Positions 52,499 to 60,401 of a DNA stretch of 64,000 nt are shown here, one piece after another. Numbering within the stretch: position 1 is the first letter of the stretch; each line of letters begins with the position of its first letter. Below the pieces are notes generated by a model. It did not search any database, was not told where the DNA came from, and saw only the letters and a list, made by a program, of their open reading frames with translations. Both the position numbers and the translations under genes were made by a program. The DNA is from JANNYA01 sp031422315 (lineage in GTDB: Bacteria; Pseudomonadota; Gammaproteobacteria; Xanthomonadales; SZUA-5): contig JANOQN010000002.1 of assembly GCA_031422315.1 (NCBI GenBank), positions 1 through 64,000 of the forward strand, written 5' to 3'.

Positions 52499-54043
52499 AT
52501 GGCTAATCGCGCTTTGTTTCAAAGCCAGCCTGCGCAGCAGGTTACCAACACCGTCAATCAAGCCAATTCTCCGGCGTATGCGCTGAGCCCTGAGCACGCA
52601 TTGGCGCAGCTGGCTATTACCGGCTGCTTGAGCCAGACTTATTATGCGAGCGCTCCGGCACAGCTGTCGGAAGTGATTGCGCGCTGCATGGAGGTTGCGC
52701 CGGCGTTCGTGGCAAAAACCGCGATCTATGCGCGTCAGTTCGGCAACATGAAAGATATGCCTGCGCTGTTGATGGCTTACTTGGCTGCCTTTGAAGGCAA
52801 TTTGTGCGAGCAAAATTTCGCCCGCGTAATAGATAACGGTAAGATGCTGCGCAACTTCGTGCAAATTATTCGATCCGGTGCAGTAGCGCGCAAAAGCCTG
52901 GGCAGCCAGCCTAAACGCATGGTGCAGCAGTGGTTGAGCAATGCTAGCGATCAGCATTTGATTGGCGCGATGGTGGGCAATCAGCCTTCGCTGGGTGATG
53001 TGATTAAGATGGTGCATCCGAAAGCGACTACGCCTGCGCGTGCGGCATTCTTTGGCTATTTGATCGCTCGAAAAGTCGATATCGCGCTGTTGCCGACTGA
53101 AATCATTGCTTTGGAAGCGTTCAAACTGGACGCTTCCAAGCCGGTGCCGAACGTGTCATTTCAATTGTTGAGCAGCTATGCGCTTACCCCGCAGCACTGG
53201 AAGCAGATTGCGAAAAACGCCAGCTGGCAAACCACCCGCATGAATTTGAATACCTTCATGCGGCACCGCGTATTTGAAGATGCGGAGTGCGTAAAGCTGG
53301 TTGCAAAACGCTTGGCAAATGCAGGCTTAATTGCGAAAGCGCGCGCGTTTCCGTACCAGCTGTTGGCGGCGCATCGGAATGCGGAAAACATCCCGCGGCA
53401 GGTGCGTGCAGCCTTGGCAGATGCGGTGGAAGTGTCGGTAGCAAACGTGCCAAAAATTGACGGCAGCGTGGCGATTGCGGTGGACGTGTCGGGCTCGATG
53501 AGCTCGCCCGTTACCGGCCAGCGCAGCGGTGGCAGCTCCAGCATGCGCTGTGTGGATGTGGCCGGCATGATGGCGGCAACCATTATGGCGCGCAATCCTG
53601 GGGCCATGGTACTGCCGTTCAATGATGCGGTGCAAAGCTTTGATTGGCGCGCCAAAGGCGTGCTGGCACAGGCGAACGCGCTAGCTTCGCTGCTTGGCGG
53701 TGGCACCAATATATCGGCGCCGCTGTTGGCTTTGAAGCAGCGCGGCGTGGCACCTGATCTAGTGATTATTTTGAGCGATAACCAGTCTTGGATGGATGCA
53801 GGTAGCTATGGTGCAAATGCGACGATGCAGGCTTGGCAGGCGCTGAAAGCCCGCAATAACACTGCAAAACTGGTCTGTGTAGATTTACAACCTTACACCA
53901 ACAGTCAAGCGGTAGAGGGCGGCGACGTGCTGAACATCGGCGGCTTTAGCGATGAGGTTTTTGCGCTCATTGCCGATTTTGCACAGGGCGAGCTGGCGTC
54001 GGCGAGTTTGGTAGCGAAGATTAATCGGATCAATCTCACGTAG
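52499..54043 (+). CDS. rsr: Rsr, bacterial Ro60/TROVE domain RNA-binding protein
   Basis: 514 residues from ATG 52499, with AAGGAG upstream. The N-terminal 300 residues form the HEAT-like TROVE ring (e.g. FVAKTAIYARQFGNMKDMPALLMAYLAAF; WLSNASDQHL; LNTFMRHRVFED). The C-terminal von Willebrand A domain has the MIDAS motif DVSGS (Asp329, Ser331, Ser333). Rsr binds Y RNAs and helps RNA turnover and stress recovery. Two YrlA-type RNAs follow at 54131 and 54411. The operon lacks the rtcB/rtcA genes that often accompany it. Confidence 0.93.
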   Translation: MANRALFQSQPAQQVTNTVNQANSPAYALSPEHALAQLAITGCLSQTYYASAPAQLSEVIARCMEVAPAFVAKTAIYARQFGNMKDMPALLMAYLAAFEGNLCEQNFARVIDNGKMLRNFVQIIRSGAVARKSLGSQPKRMVQQWLSNASDQHLIGAMVGNQPSLGDVIKMVHPKATTPARAAFFGYLIARKVDIALLPTEIIALEAFKLDASKPVPNVSFQLLSSYALTPQHWKQIAKNASWQTTRMNLNTFMRHRVFEDAECVKLVAKRLANAGLIAKARAFPYQLLAAHRNAENIPRQVRAALADAVEVSVANVPKIDGSVAIAVDVSGSMSSPVTGQRSGGSSSMRCVDVAGMMAATIMARNPGAMVLPFNDAVQSFDWRAKGVLAQANALASLLGGGTNISAPLLALKQRGVAPDLVIILSDNQSWMDAGSYGANATMQAWQALKARNNTAKLVCVDLQPYTNSQAVEGGDVLNIGGFSDEVFALIADFAQGELASASLVAKINRINLT

Positions 54044-54060
54044 GGTAGTTATACAAACTA

Positions 54061-54088
54061 AGGGCAGGGCAAATTAACGCCCAGCCCT
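54061..54088 (+). other. Stable hairpin between rsr and the first Y RNA
   Basis: AGGGC-A-GGGC pairs with GCCC-A-GCCCT around an eight-base loop. There is no T tract, so it is not a classical terminator; it may separate or protect the mRNA end from the RNAs downstream. Confidence 0.5.
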
Positions 54089-54130
54089 TCCAAGCAAGTT
54101 AACAAAAATAAGGAAATTAACGATCAACTT

Positions 54131-54397
54131 TGTTCGAACGAATGCCGTAGGGACTACACGACTTCTACTCGGGAGGTCGCAGGTTCGATTCCTGCCAGTG
54201 CCGCCAATTCCATTTCTAAATCAAGAAGATAGCAAGGCGGCGATGCGAGGATCGACGAAGGCGTACTAAATGTACGTCTAGGAGACCGCAGCAAGCCAAC
54301 GCAGTTAGCTATTTGATTAAGAATTGGAATATCTATGGGCGCTGTAGCTCAGTGGAAAGAGCACCAAAAACGTCTCTGCAATTTTGTCGTTTGAACA
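54131..54397 (+). ncRNA. yrlA: YrlA-type Y RNA 1 (permuted tRNA mimic) with an inserted palindromic repeat
   Basis: Ends 54131-54141 and 54387-54397 pair (11 bp with one GU) to give the Ro-binding stem. Inside, the tRNA-like parts occur in reversed order: T arm first (GCAGG-TTCGATT-CCTGC, 54179-54195), then the acceptor 3' strand 54196-54202, which pairs over seven bases with 54338-54344, then TA and a D arm (GCTC-AGTGGAAA-GAGC, 54347-54362). The CGAATGCC-N5-GACTACA block (54139-54158) is shared with RNA 2. Between the acceptor strands lies a 124-base palindrome (54204-54327). Position after rsr and the tRNA-mimic design match YrlA. Exact ends are not determined. Confidence 0.75.
54204..54327. 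repeat. Palindromic repeat (MITE/REP-like) inside Y RNA 1
   Basis: CCAATTC (54204) and GAATTGG (to 54327) bound an imperfect long inverted repeat. Its core has a CGTAC-TAAAT-GTACG hairpin and AAGGCGGCGA and GGAGACCGCAGC segments. From memory this resembles a repetitive palindromic family in gammaproteobacterial genomes. It sits exactly in the loop that closes the acceptor stem of the tRNA-like domain. Confidence 0.6.
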
Positions 54398-54410
54398 TCT
54401 TTTAGAATTA

Positions 54411-54560
54411 AAAAACTGTATCAGCGAATGCCAAAAAGACTACATGAAGCCGTCGGTCGCGAGTTCAACGCTCGCCGCTGCACCTCGGGTGCAGCGTAGC
54501 TCAGCCTGGAAAGAGCAACGGAAGCCGTCTTTTAAACACCTTGTCGCAGCCACAGGCGTT
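54411..54560 (+). ncRNA. yrlA: YrlA-type Y RNA 2 (permuted tRNA mimic)
   Basis: Closing helix: CTGT (54416-54419) with ACAG (54552-54555) and GCGA (54424-54427) with TCGC (54544-54547), separated by a four-by-four internal loop. The tRNA-like part is again permuted: T arm GCGAG-TTCAACG-CTCGC (54459-54475), then CGCTGCACC, a three-base loop, GGTGCAGCG (7-9 bp acceptor helix), TA, and D arm GCTC...GAGC (54499-54516). The anticodon-side strands CCGT and ACGG also pair. The motif CGAATGCC-N5-GACTACA is at 54425-54444. This matches known YrlA architecture, in which the acceptor end is a closed hairpin. Confidence 0.78.
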
Positions 54561-54710
54561 TTACGTTTTAAGTTTGCGTTGTAAAAACGAATGCATGAGG
54601 AATTACATTTTAAACAAATCAATATTTCTCAGACTCCCTTGTCGTTTTTGCAATTTCCAATCGCTTCGAGCGTCTTGCCCAAGCGTTTTTTGCGCCAGAT
54701 CATTATTAAG

Positions 54711-54848
54711 TAATTCGCGCGATCCACTAGCGCTGCATTTCAGCAAGCCTTTGGTGATGAGCTATGGCGTATCAGCGATTTTTTGGGCTTTGATATCAAT
54801 ACTTACAGCAAAATCGAACAGATGATTGGCATTCAAATAGATATTTGA
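54711..54848 (+). pseudogene. Possible coding remnant after the Y RNAs
   Basis: An open stretch without a start codon translates to a protein-like tail containing FQQAFGDELWRISDFLGFD and ending IGIQIDI before TGA at 54846. It resembles the 3' end of a lost gene. The rest of 54561-54850 is AT-rich and shows nothing else. Confidence 0.25.
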
Positions 54849-54850
54849 AT

Positions 54851-57262
54851 CTAAAACCAGTAAGGCGTTCGTTTGGTCGCCGAACTATATTTGTAGCGCT
54901 GATGCAGCAGCAAAAAGGCTTGCTTAGATAGCTGCGAAATCGCTGGACGATCGCAGTATTCGTTCTTAGCTAAATACACGGCGGTACGCAGGCGATTAGG
55001 TGTGTCGCTTGCGTTCGGGTTGGCTTTGGCAATTTCGATCAAGTGTTGCGCATGCAGAGTGCGCCAAGCAGGCAGCTTGCTCATACTTTGCAGCTCACTC
55101 TGGCGCTGCTGTTGCTGCTGTGCCGTTAACAGCTGATGGGCAATGCGATCGGCATCGACGCGCGGGCCCATGCGGCGCATCCTGCGGTAAGTGGTTTCGG
55201 CGTAAGTGCATCTTTCAAAGCCGGAAGAATCTGATAGAACCGGCTGTAGGCCCAGATCCCATATCGCGGTTTGGGCATTGAACAAAAAGCGTTGATTATC
55301 TTGAATGGCGGCTAGTTTGATTTTCCACGGATTGCGCTTGGCGTCGAGTAACATCAATGCCTTACGTGCAAGCGCTACTTCGGCCAAAAGCACGGCGCGT
55401 GCGAAGCTCATTAATGCAACACGTTGACGCAACGCAGGCAGCCAAGTGGCGTCAATCGCGGTTTGTAGCAATAGCGCCATGGGCAGCCCGCGGTTCAATA
55501 CCTGCAGGGCGTCGCTGTCTAAACCCAGCTCGAGTTTAGCGCTTGGCTTGGGTGATGGTAAGCTGACTAATAAATCTGCATCCGCATTATTGATCAGAAT
55601 TTCGCGCGGCGCGGTTTGCCAAAATGCCGTCAGCGTTTGAGCGCGCGCAAACTGCAGCGCTCGGATTCGATTACGTGCGGAAAAATCTGCTTGGATTTCA
55701 GGACGGCCAAGCAGCAAGGCCGCAATTGCGTCGCCTTCATCGGCAGTAACAAACTGCATTTGCAGAAACAAGAAATTGGCGTACGCCGGATGCGCAGGCT
55801 TGATTGATAGCAACGCGTGCAAAACTGCCCGATATTCGGGTTGATCGATCGTCATAAAGCGCGCGGCAGCAAAGAGCCAAGCGGTGCGCGTTGGGTTGGC
55901 CTGATACTTGGCCCAGGCGCTGAGTGCCAATCCACGTCGCATACAGGGCTCGCGCAAACCGATATCTAACTCACTACAGATTTGATCGGCGGGGTCAGCG
56001 GCATTGATGATGCTGGTTAACCAATTCGACATCGACGCGTCGTCGATGGAAACCTGCTGCGGTTGATAAGCGAAATACATGCCACTGGAATAGGCAAGTT
56101 CATTCTGCCGCCGATGTAGATATATAAAGTCATTCAACATGCCTGGATGATCGGTGTCAGAGTTACCGCTACCGCTACCACTATCGCCGTTTAATTCGAG
56201 ACCTAGCGCGGCTAATTGCTGCGCTGGATTGCCACGCAATTTTGCCAAACGCCCCAATGAAGCCAGTCGCGCGCGTTCGGGCTCGGTTTGAGCTGCTTCT
56301 AGAGCCTCGGCTATATCAGCGTTCAACTGGGTAAAACGCTGTGTGCGCCATTGTTGTAACGCAGTAATCTTTTCGAGCTTGCTAAGCTCCGGAGTGCCGG
56401 CCAATGCCTCGGGCGGAATCAGCTCAATCGCGCGCAGCTCGGCGCGCAGTGCCAGATAAGAAGCCCACTCGGCATAGGGTGATTTAACTGAGATTGCGCG
56501 AAACGCTGCCGCAGCCTCTGAGTAGTTTCCTTCATAAAATCGCGCGCTGGCGATTTGATATTGACGATCAAATCGGAGCAGTGCCAGCACATCTTTCGGC
56601 AAATCTTTCGGCGCTTCTATGATCGCTTGGATATGCGCTGTTTTAGCGTTCTCGTTGGCGCGATTTTGTGGTTTAAGATCGTCACGAAAATAGCGTGGGC
56701 CCAGCGCACAGCGCGCAAATACCTGCTGCTGCGCGGCAATCCAGTTTTGCAATGCTGGGCTTTGTGCGCCCCACAGTTTGCGGCGCAGATGCAGCGTTGC
56801 CAGCGCTTTATCCCATGCGGCAATCGGGCAATTTTCGAAGGTGTACCAATTGTGCATCGGTGCATCAGCCATTTCGCTTAAGTGCAAAGTAGAATTACTG
56901 CCGCCAGTTTCGTCCAGCCAGATTTGGATCGTCTCGCTAACGCCGCGATAGGCACCGGGCGCGCCATAGTCTCGGTATTGCGAGCCTGCATACTTGCGCA
57001 CAGCTGCTGGCACTGGCTCATCATTAAGGCGATACCAGGAGATGATCAGCGGCATGCGCCACCAATAGTTTTCGACAATGCCTAGCGGCCCTTCTACCAG
57101 CTCAGTGAGCGGCTGCTCTGGACCGGACATTGCAGTAAAGCGTGCGCTTGGGTCGGGTTCTTCATAGCCTGAGGCCCCCGCGTATTCACCGCCCACTAAT
57201 AGCAAGCCCACGAGCGTTAAAACCCGGGAAAAACTATTCTTGCCATTGCTATTTCTTGCCAT
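54851..57262 (-). CDS. Large exported TPR-like/helical protein of unknown function
   Basis: About 803 residues from ATG 57262 (the open frame reaches 57295). The signal peptide LTLVGLLLVGGEYAGASG is followed by a conserved-looking SARFTAMSGPE. Long alpha-helical stretches such as ARFYEGNYSEAAAAFRAI resemble TPR repeats, and a linker rich in Gly/Ser lies near residue 365. Its start overlaps the DUF3142 gene by 14 bases, so both are translated together. It is probably a periplasmic scaffold or processing partner. Function unknown. Confidence 0.75.
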   Translation of the reverse strand: MARNSNGKNSFSRVLTLVGLLLVGGEYAGASGYEEPDPSARFTAMSGPEQPLTELVEGPLGIVENYWWRMPLIISWYRLNDEPVPAAVRKYAGSQYRDYGAPGAYRGVSETIQIWLDETGGSNSTLHLSEMADAPMHNWYTFENCPIAAWDKALATLHLRRKLWGAQSPALQNWIAAQQQVFARCALGPRYFRDDLKPQNRANENAKTAHIQAIIEAPKDLPKDVLALLRFDRQYQIASARFYEGNYSEAAAAFRAISVKSPYAEWASYLALRAELRAIELIPPEALAGTPELSKLEKITALQQWRTQRFTQLNADIAEALEAAQTEPERARLASLGRLAKLRGNPAQQLAALGLELNGDSGSGSGNSDTDHPGMLNDFIYLHRRQNELAYSSGMYFAYQPQQVSIDDASMSNWLTSIINAADPADQICSELDIGLREPCMRRGLALSAWAKYQANPTRTAWLFAAARFMTIDQPEYRAVLHALLSIKPAHPAYANFLFLQMQFVTADEGDAIAALLLGRPEIQADFSARNRIRALQFARAQTLTAFWQTAPREILINNADADLLVSLPSPKPSAKLELGLDSDALQVLNRGLPMALLLQTAIDATWLPALRQRVALMSFARAVLLAEVALARKALMLLDAKRNPWKIKLAAIQDNQRFLFNAQTAIWDLGLQPVLSDSSGFERCTYAETTYRRMRRMGPRVDADRIAHQLLTAQQQQQRQSELQSMSKLPAWRTLHAQHLIEIAKANPNASDTPNRLRTAVYLAKNEYCDRPAISQLSKQAFLLLHQRYKYSSATKRTPYWF

Positions 57263-58004
57263 TGTTATTCGCCTTACTAAAGTTAGTGCGCCCAATGAAC
57301 ACGTACTGCCGACCTAGTTTGGCACCTTGCCAATCGGCTTCATCGCTGGCTGTGCCATACGCGTGCCGACAGCGCGGCTCGGGCACAGCCTGCAAGCTGG
57401 CTTGCATGATCGCACTTCCTGCCCGGCCCATACGAAAATACATCGGTACGATTTCATCAACCGGCAATTCATTGGCCGATAAGTTCGCCATCCAGCGATC
57501 ACCAAAGCACCAGCTTGCCAACGCGGTCATAGATATCTGTGTGGCTGCTGGCAAAGCCGCTCGCAGGTCAAGCAATAGCGCTAGCAGGAAAGCGCGCGCT
57601 GAGGGTTTCGCTTCGAAATCAATTTGGATTACCGTACTTGCCTTATGTTGATTCCAAGTCACAATCGCCGCAACAATTGATTGGCGCTGCTTGGTGGTAC
57701 CTGCGAACGGTTGGTTTGGATCGACGTCAAAGTGAAACACTGGAACAACAGCCACTTTCGCCGGCAGGTGCAGTGGATTGCGCCTAGGCGTAATGCGCAC
57801 TTGATCGCCAGTCAGCCAGAAACTTTGCACCTGCACGGCAGCGCCCGTCTGTGCGTCGCTAGGCAAGCTCAACGACTGCTGCGGGCGATCCCAGAGCCAC
57901 AGCATGCGCGCCGGTAATGATTGTATTGCTGAGCGCGATGACTGTGCTTCAGCAGGCCATGCCGAGCTCATCAATACCAACAGCCATAACGGGCGCATAT
58001 TCAT
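57249..58004 (-). CDS. DUF3142 family exported protein
   Basis: 251 residues with a signal peptide (LWLLVLMSSAWPAEA). The middle has VVPVFHFDVDP, VIQIDFEAKPSARAFLLALLLDLRAALP, ISMTALASWCFGDRW and PVDEIVPMYFRMG. These beta-alpha segments with conserved Asp/Glu look like a TIM-barrel-like glycosidase-type fold, as expected for DUF3142. No activity is known to me. It is paired with the 54851 gene. Confidence 0.8.
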   Translation of the reverse strand: MNMRPLWLLVLMSSAWPAEAQSSRSAIQSLPARMLWLWDRPQQSLSLPSDAQTGAAVQVQSFWLTGDQVRITPRRNPLHLPAKVAVVPVFHFDVDPNQPFAGTTKQRQSIVAAIVTWNQHKASTVIQIDFEAKPSARAFLLALLLDLRAALPAATQISMTALASWCFGDRWMANLSANELPVDEIVPMYFRMGRAGSAIMQASLQAVPEPRCRHAYGTASDEADWQGAKLGRQYVFIGRTNFSKANNNGKK

Positions 58005-58020
58005 ACGGCACGCTTCTCAG

Positions 58021-58221
58021 TCAATTCGCACCCGGCCATAGCGCGGTTAGCGCTTCGACGGGCAGGTGAAGTGACGCTTGACCCGCTCGATCTAGGTGTA
58101 GAAACAGTAGAGATGGCGCGGGGATCGATCGGGCTATGGTTGATTGTCCGCCTTCCATAGTCTGCCCTCCATAAAAACCTGACGCGAAAAACTTAACGCG
58201 AAATCGCGCCAGGTTTTTCAA
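58021..58221 (-). CDS. Small hypothetical ORF, weakly supported
   Basis: A 66-codon frame starting at TTG, between the 58225 gene and DUF3142 on the same strand. It has no ribosome site or recognisable domain; its tail (LLFLHLDRAGQASLHLPVEAL) looks protein-like. It fills the gap between two same-strand genes, which is the only argument in favour. Confidence 0.25.
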   Translation of the reverse strand: MKNLARFRVKFFASGFYGGQTMEGGQSTIARSIPAPSLLFLHLDRAGQASLHLPVEALTALWPGAN

Positions 58222-58224
58222 GGG

Positions 58225-58620
58225 TTAGGGTTCGCCTATTTCGTAATCGTAGGATTCGACCAGCTTGCCATCCATTTTCACATCCAGCCGATAGTCGCCA
58301 ATCGGCCAATCGCGCGGCAACGATATCTTTGCATTGATGGTGTTGACAAGGAGCCCATCGGCCTTGAATTCGGTTACCTTCACGTTCGACGCCGCATTGG
58401 TTTCAACCGCCCAAAATTCAACGGTGAAATCGTGGTTGCCCGCTTTGACTTCGTTGAGCTTGATTTCAAAATGTTGCACATGATCAGTTGCCAGGAATAC
58501 TTCCACTTCTTCACCTGGGCTGCCGCCGTCATCCTGCGAAAAAGTAACGGACTCAATATTCAAAGCCGACGCGGACATTGTCCAACCCAACAACAGGGCA
58601 GAAAGAATCTTACGGTTCAT
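58225..58620 (-). CDS. Small secreted protein of unknown function
   Basis: 131 residues from ATG 58620 with AGGGA upstream (the open frame reaches 58635). A signal peptide ends at SASA, before LNIESVTFS. The rest alternates strands in an immunoglobulin-like pattern (FEIKLNEVKAGNHDFTVEFWAV; WPIGDYRLDVKMDGKLVESYDYEI), similar in style to periplasmic sensing or binding modules. Probably co-transcribed with the DUF3142 gene. Confidence 0.75.
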   Translation of the reverse strand: MNRKILSALLLGWTMSASALNIESVTFSQDDGGSPGEEVEVFLATDHVQHFEIKLNEVKAGNHDFTVEFWAVETNAASNVKVTEFKADGLLVNTINAKISLPRDWPIGDYRLDVKMDGKLVESYDYEIGEP

Positions 58621-58713
58621 GATGTTCCCTAACAAGATGCGCTGGATTGCGCATTAGCACGGTATGCAGACAAGGCTTAATGCGCTATGAGTTGGCGCAT
58701 TGAATAGCAATTT

Positions 58714-58940
58714 TTAGGGGCTAGCCAGCAAAATGCTGGCCCCGTCTAATTCCGGCGGCGCTGCCATAATTTTGGCTTGCAATTGCCCTGAAGCAGTCAG
58801 TTTAGCGGGCGCTTTCTGCGCTTCGGTAGCGCAAAGGTATGGTCGATTGCTTCTGACGCCAAAACGTCGAAAGAGCCTTGCGGGAATGATTGCTGAGTGC
58901 GATGTGTCTGCTGTACCGCCCGCTGAGCTTGCTTGCGCTT
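58714..58940 (-). pseudogene. Possible remnant of a coding region
   Basis: On the minus strand an open stretch without a start codon ends at TAA (58714-58716) and translates to a protein-like tail with RSNRPYLCATEAQKAPAKL and MAAPPELDGASILLASP. A strong hairpin (58717-58743) coincides with its last codons. It may be a decayed gene; the rest of 58621-59008 contains nothing else I can name. Confidence 0.25.
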
Positions 58941-59008
58941 AATTGAGGCTGGCCGCCTGAGTTATTACTTGAGTTAGTATGTGGGTAGCGTGCTCAGGAA
59001 ACCTATCA

Positions 59009-60319
59009 ATGTCCACACTAAATACGCGCACGAACTCACAGCTGATACGTGCGCTTGGCCCGGTTATGCTGGGTGCGGCGATCATCAACGTCATTGTTGG
59101 CGGCGGCATTTTTAGGCTGCCGGCGACGCTCTCGGCCGATTTGGGTTCGGCTTCACCGCTCGCGTTTGTGCTCGGTGCGTTATTGATGTTGCCGGTGACG
59201 CTATGCTTTGCGGCTGTGGGATCTCGCGTGGTTGATACCGGCGGACCTTATAGCTATCTACACGTTGGTTTTGGCCCAAGCGCTGGGTTTGTTGCGGGCG
59301 CTTTGATGTGGATTGGCAACATCACGTCCAGCGCGGGAATTGCAGCTGCGCTGTTCGACTTATTAGCGCTGTATTGGCCGCAGGCAGCTGAGTTACGCGT
59401 GCTGTGTTTGGTAGTGCTTTATGGGATTTTGATTGTGCTCAACTGCTACGGGGTAGCGCTGGGTGGGCGCGTGCTGGTGGCATTCGCAACGCTCAAATTG
59501 GCGCCGTTGTTTTTATTGGTCTTGGCGGGTTTGTTTTTGGCTGATTTTTCCAGCTTGAACTGGACTTCGGTGCCTAGCGCGGTTGCGCTCGGCACTTCGA
59601 TGGTGGCGGTGATTTTCGCGTATTCGGGAATTGAAACTGCACTTACGCCAAGCGGTGAGGTGAGAGATCCGGCGCGCGATGTGCCACGTGCCGCTTTAAT
59701 GGCTAGCTTGCTGGTAATCGTGCTTTACGTCGGTATCCAAAGCGTATGCCAAGCCGTTTTGGGTGCCAAATTAGCGACCGATACCACAGCGGTCGCCAGC
59801 GCTGCCGGCGCGCTTTGGCAGCCGGGCAAAACCATCGTGCTGATCACCATGGCAATCTCGATGTCAGGATTTTTAATGGGCAATCTACTCGGTTCTGCGC
59901 GCGTGGCGTATGCGCTCGGGCGAGATGGCTTTTTACCATCGGCCTTGAGCGCGATCAGCCAGCGCGGTGTGCCGCATTGGGCTATCGTGGTGCATGCAAG
60001 CTTGGCCTGCGCGTTGGCGTGTGTTGGGCAATTTGAGTTCTTGATCTTGATGAGTGCAGGGGCCAACTGTTTGATCTATTTGGGTGTGGCCGCAGTAGCC
60101 TGGCGTTTGCATTCGTCTAATGGCGAGCATGTTTTCAAAATGCCGGGTGGGGCGTTTTTGATGCCCATGTTAGCCAGCGCTGCTATGCTGTTTGTGCTCA
60201 GCACTTTAGGTCGCCAAGAGTGGTTGGCGATGGCATTGTCGTTGGCTGCTTTGAGCGCGGTTTACTTGGGCATGCGTTTGCGAGCGAAGCATAAAACCGA
60301 GGTTATTCGGGAAAATTGA
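59009..60319 (+). CDS. APC family amino acid permease
   Basis: 436 residues from ATG 59009. About twelve hydrophobic helices, with the APC superfamily start LGPVMLGAAIINVIVGGGIFRLP (substrate-binding GxG loop), GGPYSYLHVGFGPSAGFVAGALMW in helix 3, AYSGIETALTPSGEVRDPARDVPRA in helix 6/loop and RVAYALGRDGFLP. This is a typical amino acid/polyamine transporter of the inner membrane. The substrate is not evident. A single gene. Confidence 0.92.
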   Translation: MSTLNTRTNSQLIRALGPVMLGAAIINVIVGGGIFRLPATLSADLGSASPLAFVLGALLMLPVTLCFAAVGSRVVDTGGPYSYLHVGFGPSAGFVAGALMWIGNITSSAGIAAALFDLLALYWPQAAELRVLCLVVLYGILIVLNCYGVALGGRVLVAFATLKLAPLFLLVLAGLFLADFSSLNWTSVPSAVALGTSMVAVIFAYSGIETALTPSGEVRDPARDVPRAALMASLLVIVLYVGIQSVCQAVLGAKLATDTTAVASAAGALWQPGKTIVLITMAISMSGFLMGNLLGSARVAYALGRDGFLPSALSAISQRGVPHWAIVVHASLACALACVGQFEFLILMSAGANCLIYLGVAAVAWRLHSSNGEHVFKMPGGAFLMPMLASAAMLFVLSTLGRQEWLAMALSLAALSAVYLGMRLRAKHKTEVIREN

Positions 60320-60401
60320 CGCGAGCCAACCTTTTATCAAAAACGAAAGATTTAGCTTGTTGCACCGGTCTGATCTCTGATCTATCGCGAGGAAATCTGA
60401 C

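Noticed and set aside
54150..54520. Several tRNA-like halves that could be called tRNA genes
   Set aside because: T-arm halves precede D-arm halves, no anticodon arm or 3' CCA is formed, and the acceptor strands close on themselves; with rsr upstream, YrlA-type RNAs fit better than tRNAs or a permuted tRNA gene.
54384..54584. 66-codon frame across Y RNA 2
   Set aside because: It runs through the structured RNA and has no ribosome site; the base pairing explains the sequence.
58733..58942. Plus-strand 69-codon frame before the permease
   Set aside because: Unusual composition and no ribosome site; the opposite strand reads more like protein, and neither is convincing.
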